A stretch of 64,000 nt of DNA from Sepiola atlantica (taxonomy: Eukaryota > Mollusca > Cephalopoda > Sepiida > Sepiolidae): the NCBI GenBank assembly GCA_963556195.1, contig CAUVYP010000587.1, positions 496,001 to 560,000 on the forward strand, read 5' to 3'. The translations under genes were made by a program, and so were the position numbers. Of this stretch, positions 45,788 to 59,900 are shown one piece after another (the stretch's first letter is position 1; each line of letters opens with the position of its first letter). The notes under the pieces are model-generated. The model made no database searches. It was not told the origin of the DNA and was given only the letters and a program-made list of their open reading frames with translations.

Positions 45788-48019
45788 TTAGCGCGTTTTA
45801 AAGTTGATATCGCTTTTGTTTATAACTTCCACATTTATTCGAATTGTGCAACGAAATTTTAGAGACAACCGCGGAGACACATGTTCTACTGAAGTACCAA
45901 GTTTCAGAAGTGCAGCTCTTGTACTGCCGGAGATATGTCGATACAAACTGAATACGCAAAACATCAACAAAATTTAGCGCGTTTTAAAGTTGATATCGCT
46001 TTTGTTTATAACTTCCACATTTATTTGAATTGTGCAACGAAACTTGGAAGACAGTCGCGGATAGGCTTTTTCCACTGAAGTACCAAGTTTAAGAAGTGCA
46101 GCTCTTGTACTGCCGGAGATATGTCGATACAAACTGAATACGCAAACAATCAACAAAATTTAGTGCGATTTCAAGTTAATATCCCTTTTGTTTATAACTT
46201 CCACATTCATTGTAATTGTGCAACGAAACTTTGCAGAGATTAGCGGAGTCACATGTTCTGCTAAAGTACCAAGTTTAAGAAGTGCAGCTCTAGTACTGCC
46301 GGAGATATGTCGATACAAACTGAATACGCAAAACATCAACAAAATTTAGCGCGTTTTAAAGTTGATATCGCTTTTGTTTATAACTTCCACATTTATTCGA
46401 ATTGTGCAACGGAACTTTGCAGACAGTCGCGGATAGGCGTTTTCCACTGAAGTACTAAGTTTCAGAAGTGCAGCTCTTGTACTGCCGGAGATATGTCGAT
46501 ACAAACTGAATACGCAAAACATCAACAAAATTTAGCGCGTTTTAAAGTTGATATCGCTTTTGTTTATAACTTCCACATTTATTCTAATTGTGCAACGAAA
46601 CTTTGCAGACAACCGCGGAGACAAATTCTCTACTGAAGTACCAAGTTTCAGAAGTGCAGCTCTTGTACTGCCGGAGATATGTCGATACAAACTGAATACG
46701 CAAAACATCAACAAAATTTAGCGCGTTTCAAAGTTGATATCGCTTTTGTTTATAACTTCGACATTTATTCGAATTGTGCAACGAAATTTTGCAGACAACC
46801 GCGGAGACAATTGTTCTACTGAAGTACCAAGTTTCAGAAGTGCAGCTCTTTTACTGCCGGAGATATGTCGATATAAACTTAATACGCAAAACATCAACAA
46901 AGTTTAGCGCGTTTTAAAGTTGATATCGCTTTTGTTTATAACTTCCACATTTATTCTAATTGTGCAACGAAACTTTGCAGACAACCGCTCAGACGAATTG
47001 GCTACTGAAGTACCAAGTTTCAGAAGTGCAGCTCTTGTACTTCCGGAGATATGTCGATACAAACTGAATACGCAAAACATCAACAAAATTATGCGCGTTT
47101 TAAAGTTGATATCGCTTTTGTTTATAACTTCCACATTTATTCGAATTGTGCAACGAAACTAGGCAGACAGTCGCGGATAGGCTTTTTCTAGTGAAGTACC
47201 AAGTTTCAGAAGTGCAGCTCTTGTACTGCCGGAGATATGTCGATACAAACTGAATACGCAAAACATCAACAAAATTTAGCGCGTTTTAAAGTTGATATCG
47301 CTTTTGTTTATAACTTCCATATTTATTCTAATTGTGCAACGAAACTTGGCAGACAGTCGCGGATAGGCTTTTTCTACTGAAGTACCAAGTTTCAGAAGTG
47401 CAGCTCTTGTACTGCCGGAGATATGTCGATACAAACTGAATACGCAAACAATCAACAAAATTTAGTGCGATTTAAAGTTGATATCGCTTTTGTTTATAAC
47501 GTCCACATTCATTGTAATTGTGCAACGAAACTTTGCAGAGATTAGCGGAGTAACATGTTCTGCTAAAGTACCAAGTTTAAGAAGTGCAGCTCTAGTACTG
47601 CCGGAGATATGTCGATACAAACTGAATACGCAAAACATCAACAAAATTTAGCGCGTTTTAAAGTTGATATCGCTTTTGTTTATAACTTCCACATTTATCC
47701 TAATTGTGCAACGAAACTTTGCAGACAACCGCGGAGACACATGTTCCACTGAAGTACCAAGTTTCAGAAGTTCAGCTCTTGTACTGCCGGAGATATGTCG
47801 ATACAAACTTAATACGCAAAACATCGACAAAATTTAGCGCGTTTTAAAGTTGATATCGCTTTTGTTTATAACTGCCACATTTATTCTAATTGTGCAACGA
47901 AACTTTGCAGACCAGCGCGGAGATCAATTCTCTACTGAAGTACCAAGTCTCAGAAGTTCAGCTCTCGTACTGCCGGAGATATGTCGATACAAACTGAATA
48001 CGCAAAACATCAACAAAAT

Positions 48020-51000
48020 TTAGCGCGTTTTAAAGTTGATATCGCTTTTGATTATAACTTCCACATTTATTCGAATTGTGCAACGACATTTTGCAGACAA
48101 CCGCGGAGACAAATGTTCTACTGAAGTACCAAGTTTCAGAAGTGCAGCTCTTGTACTGCCGGAGATATGTCGATACAAACTTAATACGCAAAACATCAAC
48201 AAAATTTAGCGCGTTTTAAAGTTGATATCGCTTTTGTTTATAACTTCCACATTTATTCGAATTGTGCAACGAAATTTTGCAGACAACCGCGGGGACACAT
48301 GTTCTACTGAAGTACCAAGTTTCAGAAGTGCAGCTCTTTTACTGCCGGAGATATGTCGATACAAACTTAATACGCAAAACATCAACAAAATTTAGCGCGT
48401 TTTAAAGTTGATATCGCTTTTGTTTATAACTTCCACATTTATTCGAATTGTGCAACGAAACTTTGCAGACAACAGCTCAGACAAATTTTCTACTGAAGTA
48501 CCAAGTTTCAGAAGTGCAGCTCTAGTACTGCCGGAGATATGTCGATACAAACTGAATACGCAAAACATCAACAAAATTTAGCGCGTTTTAAAGTTGATAT
48601 CGCTTTTGTTTATAACTTCCACATTTATTCGAATTGTGCAACGAAACTTTGCAGACAGTCGCGGATAGGCCTTTTCTACTGAAGTACTAAGTTTCAGAAG
48701 TGCAGCTCTTGTACTGCCGGAGATATGTCGATACAAACTGAATACGCAAAACATCAACAAAATTTAGCGCGTTTTAAAGTTGATATCGCTTTTGTTTATA
48801 ACTTCCACATTTATTCTAATTGTGCAACGAAACTTTGCAGACAACCGCGGAGACACATGTTCTACTGAAGTACCAAGTTTCAGAAGTGCAGCTCTTGTAC
48901 TGCCGGAGATATGTCGATACAAACTGAATACGCAAAACATCAACAAAATTTAGCGCGTTTCAAAGTTGATATCGCTTTTGTTTATAACTTCCACATTTAT
49001 TCGAATTGTGCAACGAAATTTTGCAGACAACCGCGGGGACACATGTTCTACTGAAGTACCAAGTTTCAGAAGTGCAGCTCTTTTACTGCCGGAGATATGT
49101 CGATATAAACTTTATACGCAAAACATCAACAAAATTTAGCGCGTTTTAAAGTTGATATCGCTTTTGTTTATAACGTCCACATTCATTGTAATTGTGCAAC
49201 GAAACTTTGCAGAGATTAGCGGAGTAACATGTTCTGCTAAAGTACCAAGTTTAAGAAGTGCAGCTCTAGTACTGCCGGAGATATGTCGATACAAACTGAA
49301 TACGCAAAACATCAACAAAATTTAGCGCGTTTTAAAGTTGATATCGCTTTTGTTTATAACTTCCACATTTATCCTAATTGTGCAACGAAACTTTGCAGAC
49401 AACCGCGGAGACACATGTTCCACTGAAGTACCAAGTTTCAGAAGTTCAGCTCTTGTACTGCCGGAGATATGTCGATACAAACTTTATACGCAAAACATCG
49501 ACAAAATTTAGCGCGTTTTAAAGTTGATATCGCTTTTGTTTATAACTGCCACATTTATTCTAATTGTGCAACGAAACTTTGCAGACCAGCGCGGAGATCA
49601 ATTCTCTACTGAAGTACCAAGTCTCAGAAGTTCAGCCCTCGTACTGCCGGAGATATGTCGATACAAACTGAATACGCAAAACATCAAAAAAATTTAGCGC
49701 GTTTTAAAGTTGATATCGCTTTTGTTTATAACTTCCACATTTATTCGAATTGTGCAACGACATTTTGCAGACAACCGCGGAGACAAATGTTCTACTGAAG
49801 TACCAAGTTTCAGAAGTGCAGCTCTTGTACTGCCGGAGATATGTCGATACAAACTTAATACGCAAAACATCAACAAAATTTAGCGCGTTTTAAAGTTGAT
49901 ATCGCTTTTGTTTATAACTTCCACATTTATTCGAATTGTGCAACGAAACTTTGCAGACAACAGCTCAGACAAATTTTCTACTGAAGTACCAAGTTTCAGA
50001 ATTGCAGCTGTTGTACTGCACGAGATATGTCGATACAAACTGAATACGCAAAACATCAACAAAATTTAGCGCGTTTTAAAGTTGATATCGCTTTTGTTTA
50101 TAACTTCCACATTTATTTGAATTGTGCAACGAAACTTGGAAGACAGTCGCGGATAGGCTTTTTCCACTGAAGTACCAAGTTTCAGAAGTGCAGCTCTTGT
50201 ACTGCCGGAGATATGTCGATACAAACTGAATACGCAAACAATCAACAAAATTTAGTGCGATTTAAAGTTAATATCGCTTTTATTTATAACTTCCACATTC
50301 ATTGTAATTGTGCAACGAAACTTTGCAGAGATTAGCGGAGTCACATGTTCTGCTAAAGTACCAAGTTTCAGAAGTGCAGCTCTAGTACTGCCGGAGATAT
50401 GTCGATACAAACTGAATACGCAAAACATCAACAAAATTTAGCGCGTTTTAAAGTTGATATCGCTTTTGTTTATAACTTCCACATTTATTCGAATTGTGCA
50501 ACGAAACTTTGCAGACAGTCGCGGATAGGCCTTTTCTACTGAAGTACTAAGTTTCAGAAGTGCAGCTCTTGTACTGCCGGAGATATGTCGATACAAACTG
50601 AATACGCAAAACATCAACAAAATTTAGCGCGTTTAAAAGTTGATATCGCTTTTGTTTATAACTTCCACATTTATTCTAATTGTGCAACGAAACTTTGCAG
50701 ACAACCGCGGAGACACATGTTCTACTGAAGTACCAAGTTTCAGAAGTGCAGCTCTTGTACTGCCGGAGATATGTCGATACAAACTGAATACGCAAAACAT
50801 CAACAAAATTTAGCGCGTTTTAAAGTTGATATCGCTTTTGTTTATAACTTCCACATTTATTCGAATTGTGCAACGACATTTTGCAGACAACCGCGGAGAC
50901 AAATGTTCTACTGAAGTACCAAGTTTCAGAAGTGCAGCTCTTGTACTGCCGGAGATATGTCGATACAAACTTAATACGCAAAACATCAACAAAATTTAGC

Positions 51001-51181
51001 GCGTTTTAAAGTTGATATCGCTTTTGTTTATAACTTCCACATTTATTCGAATTGTGCAACGAAACTTTGCAGACAACAGCTCAGACAAATTTTCTACTGA
51101 AGTACCAAGTTTCAGAAGTGCAGCTCTTGTACTGCACGAGATATGTCGATACAAACTGAATACGCAAAACATCAACAAAAT
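48020..51181. repeat. HOR block 23: A J B G P J F P I'' A B E F G P A B
   Basis: Seventeen monomers of scrambled order, with no complete cycle. F P I'' A at 49136-49879 repeats 47462-48205 exactly nine monomers (1,674 bp) later, sharing TTTATCCTAATTG and GTTCCACTGAAG in P. E F G P at 50066-50809 repeats at 51554-52297, eight monomers later, sharing GCGTTTAAAAG in P. The A at 48020 has TTTTGATTATAAC. Confidence 0.86.
50624..50809. repeat. Monomer type P (exemplar)
   Basis: P has ATTCTAATTGTGCAACG followed by the H-like window CCGCGGAGACACATG. It occupies the place held by H in the left half, usually before I''. Starts: 35744, 37790, 39464, 45416, 47648, 48764, 49322, 50624, 52112, 54158, 54902, 56576, 57878, 59924, 60668, 62342 and 63830 (partial); 1702 is similar. 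Copies at 50624, 52112 and 57878 share GCGTTTAAAAGTTG. Copies at 56576 and 62342 begin TTAGTGCG like type F, so their first bases come from an F monomer. Confidence 0.86.
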
Positions 51182-52855
51182 TTAGCGCGTTTTAAAGTTG
51201 ATATCGCTTTTGTTTATAACTTCCACATTTATTCGAATTGTGCAACGAAATTTTAGAGACAACCGCGGAGACACATGTTCTACTGAAGTACCAAGTTTCA
51301 GAAGTGCAGCTCTTGTACTGCCGGAGATATGTCGATACAAACTTAATACGCAAAACATCAACAAAATTTAGCGCGTTTTAAAGTTGATATCGCTTTTGTT
51401 TATAACTTCCACATTTATTCTAATTGTGCAACGAAACTTTGCAGACAACCGCTCAGCCGAATTGGCTACTGAAGTACCAAGTTTCAGAAGTGCAGCTCTT
51501 GTACTTCCGGAGATATGTCGATACAAACTGAATACGCAAAACATCAACAAAATTTAGCGCGTTTTAAAGTTGATATCGCTTTTGTTTATAACTTCCACAT
51601 TTATTTGAATTGTGCAACGAAACTTGGAAGACAGTCGCGGATAGGCTTTTTCCACTGAAGTACCAAGTTTCAGAAGTGCAGCTCTTGTACTGCCGGAGAT
51701 ATGTCGATACAAACTGAATACGCAAACAATCAACAAAATTTAGTGCGATTTAAAGTTAATATCGCTTTTATTTATAACTTCCACATTCATTGTAATTGTG
51801 CAACGAAACTTTGCAGAGATTAGCGGAGTCACATGTTCTGCTAAAGTACCAAGTTTCAGAAGTGCAGCTCTAGTACTGCCGGAGATATGTCGATACAAAC
51901 TGAATACGCAAAACATCAACAAAATTTAGCGCGTTTTAAAGTTGATATCGCTTTTGTTTATAACTTCCACATTTATTCGAATTGTGCAACGAAACTTTGC
52001 AGACAGTCGCGGATAGGCCTTTTCTACTGAAGTACTAAGTTTCAGAAGTGCAGCTCTTGTACTGCCGGAGATATGTCGATACAAACTGAATACGCAAAAC
52101 ATCAACAAAATTTAGCGCGTTTAAAAGTTGATATCGCTTTTGTTTATAACTTCCACATTTATTCTAATTGTGCAACGAAACTTTGCAGACAACCGCGGAG
52201 ACACATGTTCTACTGAAGTACCAAGTTTCAGAAGTGCAGCTCTTGTACTGCCGGAGATATGTCGATACAAACTGAATACGCAAAACATCAACAAAATTTA
52301 GCGCGTTTCAAAGTTGATATCGCTTTTGTTTATAACTTCCACATTTATTCGAATTGTGCAACGAAATTTTGCAGACAACCGCGGGGACACATGTTCTTCT
52401 GAAGTACCAAGTTTCAGAAGTGCAGCTCTTTTACTGCCGGAGATATGTCGATATAAACTTTATACGCAAAACATCAACAAAATTTAGCGCGTTTTAAAGT
52501 TGATATCGCTTTTGTTTATAACTTCCACATTTATTCTAATTGTGCAACGAAACTTTGCAGACAACCGCTCAGACGAATTGGCTACTGAAGTACCAAGTTT
52601 CAGAAGTGCAGCTCTTGTACTGCCGGAGATATGTCGATACAAACTGAATACGCAAAACATCAACAAAATTTAGCGCTTTTTAAAGTTGATATCGCTTTTG
52701 TTTATAACTTCGACATTTATTCGAATTGTGCAACGAAACTTTGCAGACCGTCGCGGATAGGCTTTTTCTAGTGAAGTACCAAGTTTCAGAAGTGCAGCTC
52801 TTGTACTTCCGGAGATATGTCGATACAAACTTAATACGCAAAACATCAACAAAAT

Positions 52856-53041
52856 TTAGCGCGTTTTAAAGTTGATATCGCTTTTGTTTATAACTTCCAC
52901 ATTTATTCTAATTGTGCAACGAAACTTGGCAGACAGTCGCGGATAGGCTTTTTCTACTGAGATACCAAGTTTCAGAAGTGCAGCTCTTGTACTGCCGGAG
53001 ATATGTCGATACAAACTTAATACGCAAAACATCGACAAAAT
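52856..53041. repeat. Monomer type E' (exemplar)
   Basis: E' has the E-type ACTTGGCAGACAGTCGCGG window but usually a 5' half reading ATTCTAATTGTGCAAC, as in P, D or I monomers; 62156 has ATTCGAATTG. It therefore looks like an ancestral recombinant that then spread. Starts: 37418, 39836, 41324, 47276, 52856, 54530, 56390, 58622, 60296 and 62156, all in the right half. Copies at 54530 and 60296 share TTCTAAGTGTGC; those at 56390 and 62156 share TTTTAAAGGTGATATC. Both pairs lie exactly 5,766 bp apart. Confidence 0.85.
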
Positions 53042-56000
53042 TTAGCGCGTTTTAAAGTTGATATCGCTTTTGTTTATAACTGCCACATTTATTCTAATTG
53101 TGCAACGAAACTTTGCAGACCAGCGCGGAGATCAATTCTCTACTGAAGTACCAAGTTTCAGAAGTGCAGCTCTCGTACTGCCGGAGATATGTCGATACAA
53201 ACTGAATACGCAAAACATCAACAAAATTTAGCGCGTTTTAAAGTTGATATCGCTTTTGTTTATAACTTCCACATTTATTCGAATTGTGCAACGAAACTTT
53301 GCAGACAGTCGCGGATAGGCCTTTTCTACTGAGGTACTAAGTTTCAGAAGTGCAGCTCTTGTACTGCCGGAGATATGTCGATACAAACTGAATACGCAAA
53401 ACATCAACAAAATTTAGCGCGTTTTAAAGTTGATATCGCTTTTGTTTATAACTGCCACATTTATTCTAATTGTGCAACGAAACTTTGCAGACAACCGCGG
53501 AGACAAATTCTCTACTGAAGTACCAAGTTTCAGAAGTGCAGCTCTTGTACTGCCGGAGATATGTCGATACAAACTGAATACGCAAAACATCAACAACATT
53601 TAGCGCGTTTCAAAGTTGATATCGCTTTTGTTTATAACTTCCACATTTATTCGAATTGTGCAACGAAATTTTGCAGACAACCGCGGAGACACATGTTCTA
53701 CTGAAGTACCAAGTTTCAGAAGTGCAGCTCTTGTACTGCCGGAGATATGTCGATACAAACTTAATACGCAAAACATCAACAAAATTTAGCGCGTTTTAAA
53801 GTTGATATCGCTTTTGTTTATAACTTCCACATTTATTCTAATTGTGCAACGAAACTTTGCAGACAACCGCTCAGACGAATTGGCTACTGAAGTACCAAGT
53901 TTCAGAAGTGCAGCTCTTGTACTGCCGGAGATATGTCGATACAAACTGAATACGCAAAACATCAACAAAATTTAGCGCTTTTTAAAGTTGATATCGCTTT
54001 TGTTTATAACTTCCACATTTATTCGAATTGTGCAACGAAACTTTGCAGACCGTCGCGGATAGGCTTTTTCTAGTGAAGTACCAAGTTTCAGAAGTGCAGC
54101 TCTTGTACTTCCGGAGATATGTCGATACAAACTGAATACGCAAAACATCAACAAAATTTAGCGCGTTTTAAAGTTGATATCGCTTTTGTTTATAACTTCC
54201 ACATTTATTCTAATTGTGCAACGAAACTTTGCAGACAACCGCGGAGACACATGTTCTACTGAAGTACCAAGTTTCAGAAGTGAAGCTCTTGTACTGCCGG
54301 AGATATGTCGATACAAACTTAATACGCAAAACATCGACAAAATTTAGCGCGTTTCAAAGTTGATATCGCTTTTGTTTATAACTTCCACATTTATTCGAAT
54401 TGTGCAACGAAATTTTGCAGACAACCGCGGAGACACATGTTCTACTGAAGTTCCAAGTTTCAGAAGTGCAGCTCTTTTACTGCCAGAGATATATTGATAT
54501 AAACTTAATACGCAAAACATCAACAAAATTTAGCGCGTTTTAAAGTTGATATCGCTTTTGTTTATAACTTCCACATTTATTCTAAGTGTGCAACGAAACT
54601 TGGCAGACAGTCGCGGATAGGCTTTTTCTACTGAAGTACCAAGTTTCAGAAGTGCAGCTCTTGTACTGCCGGAGATATGTCGATACAAACTGAATACGCA
54701 AACAATCAACAAAATTTAGTGCGATTTAAAGTTAATATCGCTTTTGTTTATAACTTCCACATTCATTGTAATTGTGCAACGAAACTTTGCAGAGATTAGC
54801 GGAGTAACATGTTCTGCTAAAGTACCAAGTTTCAGAAGTGCAGCTCTAGTACTGCCGGAGATATGTCGATACAAACTGAATACGCAAAACATCAACAAAA
54901 TTTAGCGCGTTTTAAAGTTGATATCGCTTTTGTTTATAACTTCCACATTTATTCTAATTGGGCAACGAAACTTTGCAGACAAGCGCGGAGACACATGTTC
55001 TACTGAAGTACCAAGTTTCAGAAGTGCAGCTCTTGTACTGCCGGAGATATGTCGATACAAACTTAATACGCAAAACATCGACAAAATTTAGCGCGTTTTA
55101 AAGTTGATATCGCTTTTGTTTATAACTGCAACATTTATTCTAATTGTGCAACGAAACTTTGCAGACCAGCGCGGAGATCAATTCTCTACTGAAGTACCAA
55201 GTTTCAGAAGTTCAGCTCTCGTACTGCCGGAGATATGTCGATACAAACTGAATACGCAAAACATCAACAAAATTTAGCGCGTTTTAAAGTTGATATCGCT
55301 TTTGTTTATAACTTCCACATTTATTCTAATTGTGCAACGAAACTTTGCAGACAACCGCTCAGCAGAATTGGCTACTGAAGTACCAAGTTTCAGAAGTGCA
55401 GCTCTTGTACTTCCGGAGATATGTCGATACAAACTGAATACGCAAAACATCAACAAAATTTAGCGCGTTTTAAAGTTGATATCGCTTTTGTTTATAACTT
55501 CCACATTTATTTGAATTGTGCAACGAAACTTGGAAGACAGTCGCGGATAGGCTTTTTCCACTGAAGTACCAAGTTTCAGAAGTGCAGCTCTTGTACTGCC
55601 GGAGATATGTCGATACAAACTGAATACGCAAACAATCAACAAAATTTAGTGCGATTTAAAGTTAATATCGCTTTTGTTTATAACTTCCACATTCATTGTA
55701 ATTGTGCAACGAAACTTTGCAGAGATTAGCGGAGTCACATGTTCTGCTAAAGTACCAAGTTTAAGAAGTGCAGCTCTAGTACTGCCGGAGATATGTCGAT
55801 ACAAACTGAATACGCAAAACATCAACAAAATTTAGCGCGTTTTAAAGTTGATATCGCTTTTGTTTATAACTTCCACATTTATTCTAATTGTGCAACGAAA
55901 CTTTGCAGACAACCGCTCAGACGAATTGGCTACTGAAGTACCAAGTTTCAGAAGTGCAGCTCTTGTACTCCCGGAGATATGTCGATACAAACTGAATACG

Positions 56001-56575
56001 CAAAACATCAACAAAATTTAGCGCTTTTTAAAGTTGATATCGCTTTTGTTTATAACTTCGACATTTATTCGAATTGTGCAACGAAACTTTGCAGACCGTC
56101 GCGGATAGGCTTTTTCTAGTGAAGTACCAAGTTTCAGAAGTGCAGCTCTTGTACTTCCGGAGATATGTCGATACAAACTGAATACGCAAAACATCAACAA
56201 AATTTAGCGCGTTTTAAAGTTGATATCGCTTTTGTTTATAACTTCCACATTTATTCGAATTGTGCAACGAAACTTGGCAGACAGTCGCGGATAGGCTTTT
56301 TCTAGTGAAGTACCAAGTTTCAGAAGTGCAGCTCTTGTACTTCCGGAGATATGTCGATACAAACTGAATACGCAAAACATCAACAAAATTTAGCGCGTTT
56401 TAAAGGTGATATCGCTTTTGTTTATAACTTCCACATTTATTCTAATTGTGCAACGAAACTTGGCAGACAGTCGCGGATAGGCTTTTTCTACTGAAGTACA
56501 AAGTTTCAGAAGTGCAGCTCTTGTACTGCCGGAGATATGTCGATACAAACTGAATACGCAAACAATCAACAAAAT

Positions 56576-56761
56576 TTAGTGCGTTTTAAAGTTGATATCG
56601 CTTTTGTTTATAACTTCCACATTTATTCTAATTGTGCAACGAAACTTTGCAGACAACCGCGGAGACACATGTTCTACTGAAGTACCAAGTTTCAGAAGTG
56701 CAGCTCTTGTACTGTCGGAGATATGTCGATACAAACTTAATACGCAAAACATCGACAAAAT
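56576..56761. repeat. Hybrid monomer F/P
   Basis: It follows an E' with the F-specific tail CAAACAATCAAC and begins TTAGTGCG like F, then switches to GTTTTAAAGTTGATATC and is P from there. The breakpoint is within about 15 bases of the monomer start. The same joint is at 62342, inside the second copy of the 31-monomer unit. Confidence 0.84.
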
Positions 56762-56947
56762 TTAGCGCGTTTTAAAGTTGATATCGCTTTTGTTTATAAC
56801 TGCCACATTTATTCTAATTGTGCAACGAAACTTTGCAGACCAGCGCGGAGATCCATTCTCTACTGAAGTACCAAGTTTCAGAAGTTCAGCTCTCGTACTG
56901 CCGGAGATATGTCGATACAAACTGAATACGCAAAACATCAACAAAAT

Positions 56948-59900
56948 TTAGCGCGTTTTAAAGTTGATATCGCTTTTGTTTATAACTTCCACATTTATTC
57001 GAATTGTGCAACGAAATTTTAGAGACAACCGCGGAGACACATGTTCTACTGAAGTACCAAGTTTCAGAAGTGCAGCTCTTGTACTGCCGGAGATATGTCG
57101 ATACAAACTTAATACGCAAAACATCAACAAAATTTAGCGCGTTTTAAAGTTGATATCGCTTTTGTTTATAACTTCCACATTTATTCTAATTGTGCAACGA
57201 AACTTTGCAGACAACCGCTCAGCCGAATTGGCTACTGAAGTACCAAGTTTCAGAAGTGCAGCTCTTGTACTTCCGGAGATATGTCGATACAAACTGAATA
57301 CGCAAAACATCAACAAAATTTAGCGCGTTTTAAAGTTGATATCGCTTTTGTTTATAACTTCCACATTTATTTGAATTGTGCAACGAAACTTGGAAGACAG
57401 TCGCGGATAGGCTTTTTCCACTGAAGTACCAAGTTTCAGAAGTGCAGCTCTTGTACTGCCGGAGATATGTCGATACAAACTGAATACGCAAACAATCAAC
57501 AAAATTTAGTGCGATTTAAAGTTAATATCGCTTTTATTTATAACTTCAGCATTCATTGTAATTGTGCAACGAAACTTTGCAGAGATTAGCGGAGTCACAT
57601 GTTCTGCTAAAGTACCAAGTTTCAGAAGTGCAGCTCTAGTACTGCCGGAGATATGTCGATACAAACTGAATACGCAAAACATCAACAAAATTTAGCGCGT
57701 TTTAAAGTTGATATCGCTTTTGTTTATAACTTCCACATTTATTCGAATTGTGCAACGAAACTTTGCAGACAGTCGCGGATAGGCCTTTTCTACTGAAGTA
57801 CTAAGTTTCAGAAGTGCAGCTCTTGTACTGCCGGAGATATGTCGATACAAACTGAATACGCAAAACATCAACAAAATTTAGCGCGTTTAAAAGTTGATAT
57901 CGCTTTTGTTTATAACTTCCACATTTATTCTAATTGTGCAACGAAACTTTGCAGACAACCGCGGAGACACATGTTCTACTGAAGTACCAAGTTTCAGAAG
58001 TGCAGCTCTTGTACTGCCGGAGATATGTCGATACAAACTGAATACGCAAAACATCAACAAAATTTAGCGCGTTTCAAAGTTGATATCGCTTTTGTTTATA
58101 ACTTCCACATTTATTCGAATTGTGCAACGAAATTTTGCAGACAACCGCGGGGACACATGTTCTACTGAAGTACCAAGTTTCAGAAGTGCAGCTCTTTTAC
58201 TGCCGGAGATATGTCGATATAAACTTTATACGCAAAACATCAACAAAATTTAGCGCGTTTTAAAGTTGATATCGCTTTTGTTTATAACTTCCACATTTAT
58301 TCTAATTGTGCAACGAAACTTTGCAGACAACCGCTCAGACGAATTGGCTACTGAAGTACCAAGTTTCAGAAGTGCAGCTCTTGTACTGCCGGAGATATGT
58401 CGATACAAACTGAATACGCAAAACATCAACAAAATTTAGCGCTTTTTAAAGTTGATATCGCTTTTGTTTATAACTTCGACATTTATTCGAATTGTGCAAC
58501 GAAACTTTGCAGACCGTCGCGGATAGGCTTTTTCTAGTGAAGTACCAAGTTTCAGAAGTGCAGCTCTTGTACTTCCGGAGATATGTCGATACAAACTTAA
58601 TACGCAAAACATCAACAAAATTTAGCGCGTTTTAAAGTTGATATCGCTTTTGTTTATAACTTCCACATTTATTCTAATTGTGCAACGAAACTTGGCAGAC
58701 AGTCGCGGATAGGCTTTTTCTACTGAAGTACCAAGTTTCAGAAGTGCAGCTCTTGTACTGCCGGAGATATGTCGATACAAACTTAATACGCAAAACATCG
58801 ACAAAATTTAGCGCGTTTTAAAGTTGATATCGCTTTTGTTTATAACTGCCACATTTATTCTAATTGTGCAACGAAACTTTGCAGACCAGCGCGGAGATCA
58901 ATTCTCTACTGAAGTACCAAGTTTCAGAAGTGCAGCTCTCGTACTGCCAGAGATATGTCGATACAAACTGAATACGCAAAACATCAACAAAATTTAGCGC
59001 GTTTTAAAGTTGATATCGCTTTTGTTTATAACTTCCACATTTATTCGAATTGTGCAACGAAACTTTGCAGACAGTCGCAGATAGGCCTTTTCTACTGAGG
59101 TACTAAGTTTCAGAAGTGCAGCTCTTGTACTGCCGGAGATATGTCGATACAAACTGAATACGCAAAACATCAACAAAATTTAGCGCGTTTTAAAGTTGAT
59201 ATCGCTTTTGTTTATAACTTCCACATTTATTCTAATTGTGCAACGAAACTTTGCAGACAACCGCGGAGACAAATTCTCTACTGAAGTACCAAGTTTCAGA
59301 AGTGCAGCTCTTGTACTGCCGGAGATATGTCGATACAAACTGAATACGCAAAACATCAACAACATTTAGCGCGTTTCAAAGTTGATATCGCTTTTGTTTA
59401 TAACTTCCACATTTATTCGAATTGTGCAACGAAATTTTGCAGACAACCGCGGAGACACATGTTCTACTGAAGTACCAAGTTTCAGAAGTGCAGCTCTTGT
59501 ACTGCCGGAGATATGTCGATACAAACTTAATACGCAAAACATCAACAAAATTTAGCGCGTTTTAAAGTTGATATCGCTTTTGTTTATAACTTCCACATTT
59601 ATTCTAATTGTGCAACGAAACTTTGCAGACAACCGCTCAGACGAATTGGCTACTGAAGTACCAAGTTTCAGAAGTGCAGCTCTTGTACTGCCGGAGATAT
59701 GTCGATACAAACTGAATACGCAAAACATCAACAAAATTTAGCGCTTTTTAAAGTTGATATCGCTTTTGTTTATAACTTCCACATTTATTCGAATTGTGCA
59801 ACGAAACTTTGCAGACCGTCGCGGATAGGCTTTTTCTAGTGAAGTACCAAGTTTCAGAAGTGCAGCTCTTGTACTTCCGGAGATATGTCGATACAAACTG

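Larger units (their letters stand above)
44114..48019. repeat. HOR block 22: rearranged copy of 33883-38161
   Basis: Twenty-one monomers: C D E F J D' L P B C E F G K J D' L' E' F P I''. The parts match 33883-34254 (C D), 35186-35929 (J D' L P), 36302-37231 (B C E F G) and 37232-38161 (L' E' F P I''). Hybrid monomers lie at joints 44114 and 45602. Marks shared with the source include GACAATTGTTC, CGCTCCGCCG, GTACCAGGTTTC and CAGCTCAAAC. K J D' at 46532-47089 is an insertion relative to the source. Confidence 0.86.
51182..56947. repeat. 31-monomer HOR unit (5,766 bp), copy 1
   Basis: Order: C D E F G P J D' L E' I'' G K J D' L P J E' F P I'' D E F D' L L' E' P I''. Every monomer has its counterpart 5,766 bp downstream. 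Marks private to the pair include TTCTAAGTGTGC, TTTTAAAGGTGATATC, GAGATCCATTC and CTGTCGGAG. The core also resembles 39278-41695, from which it seems to have grown by adding J-D' and P. Confidence 0.93.
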
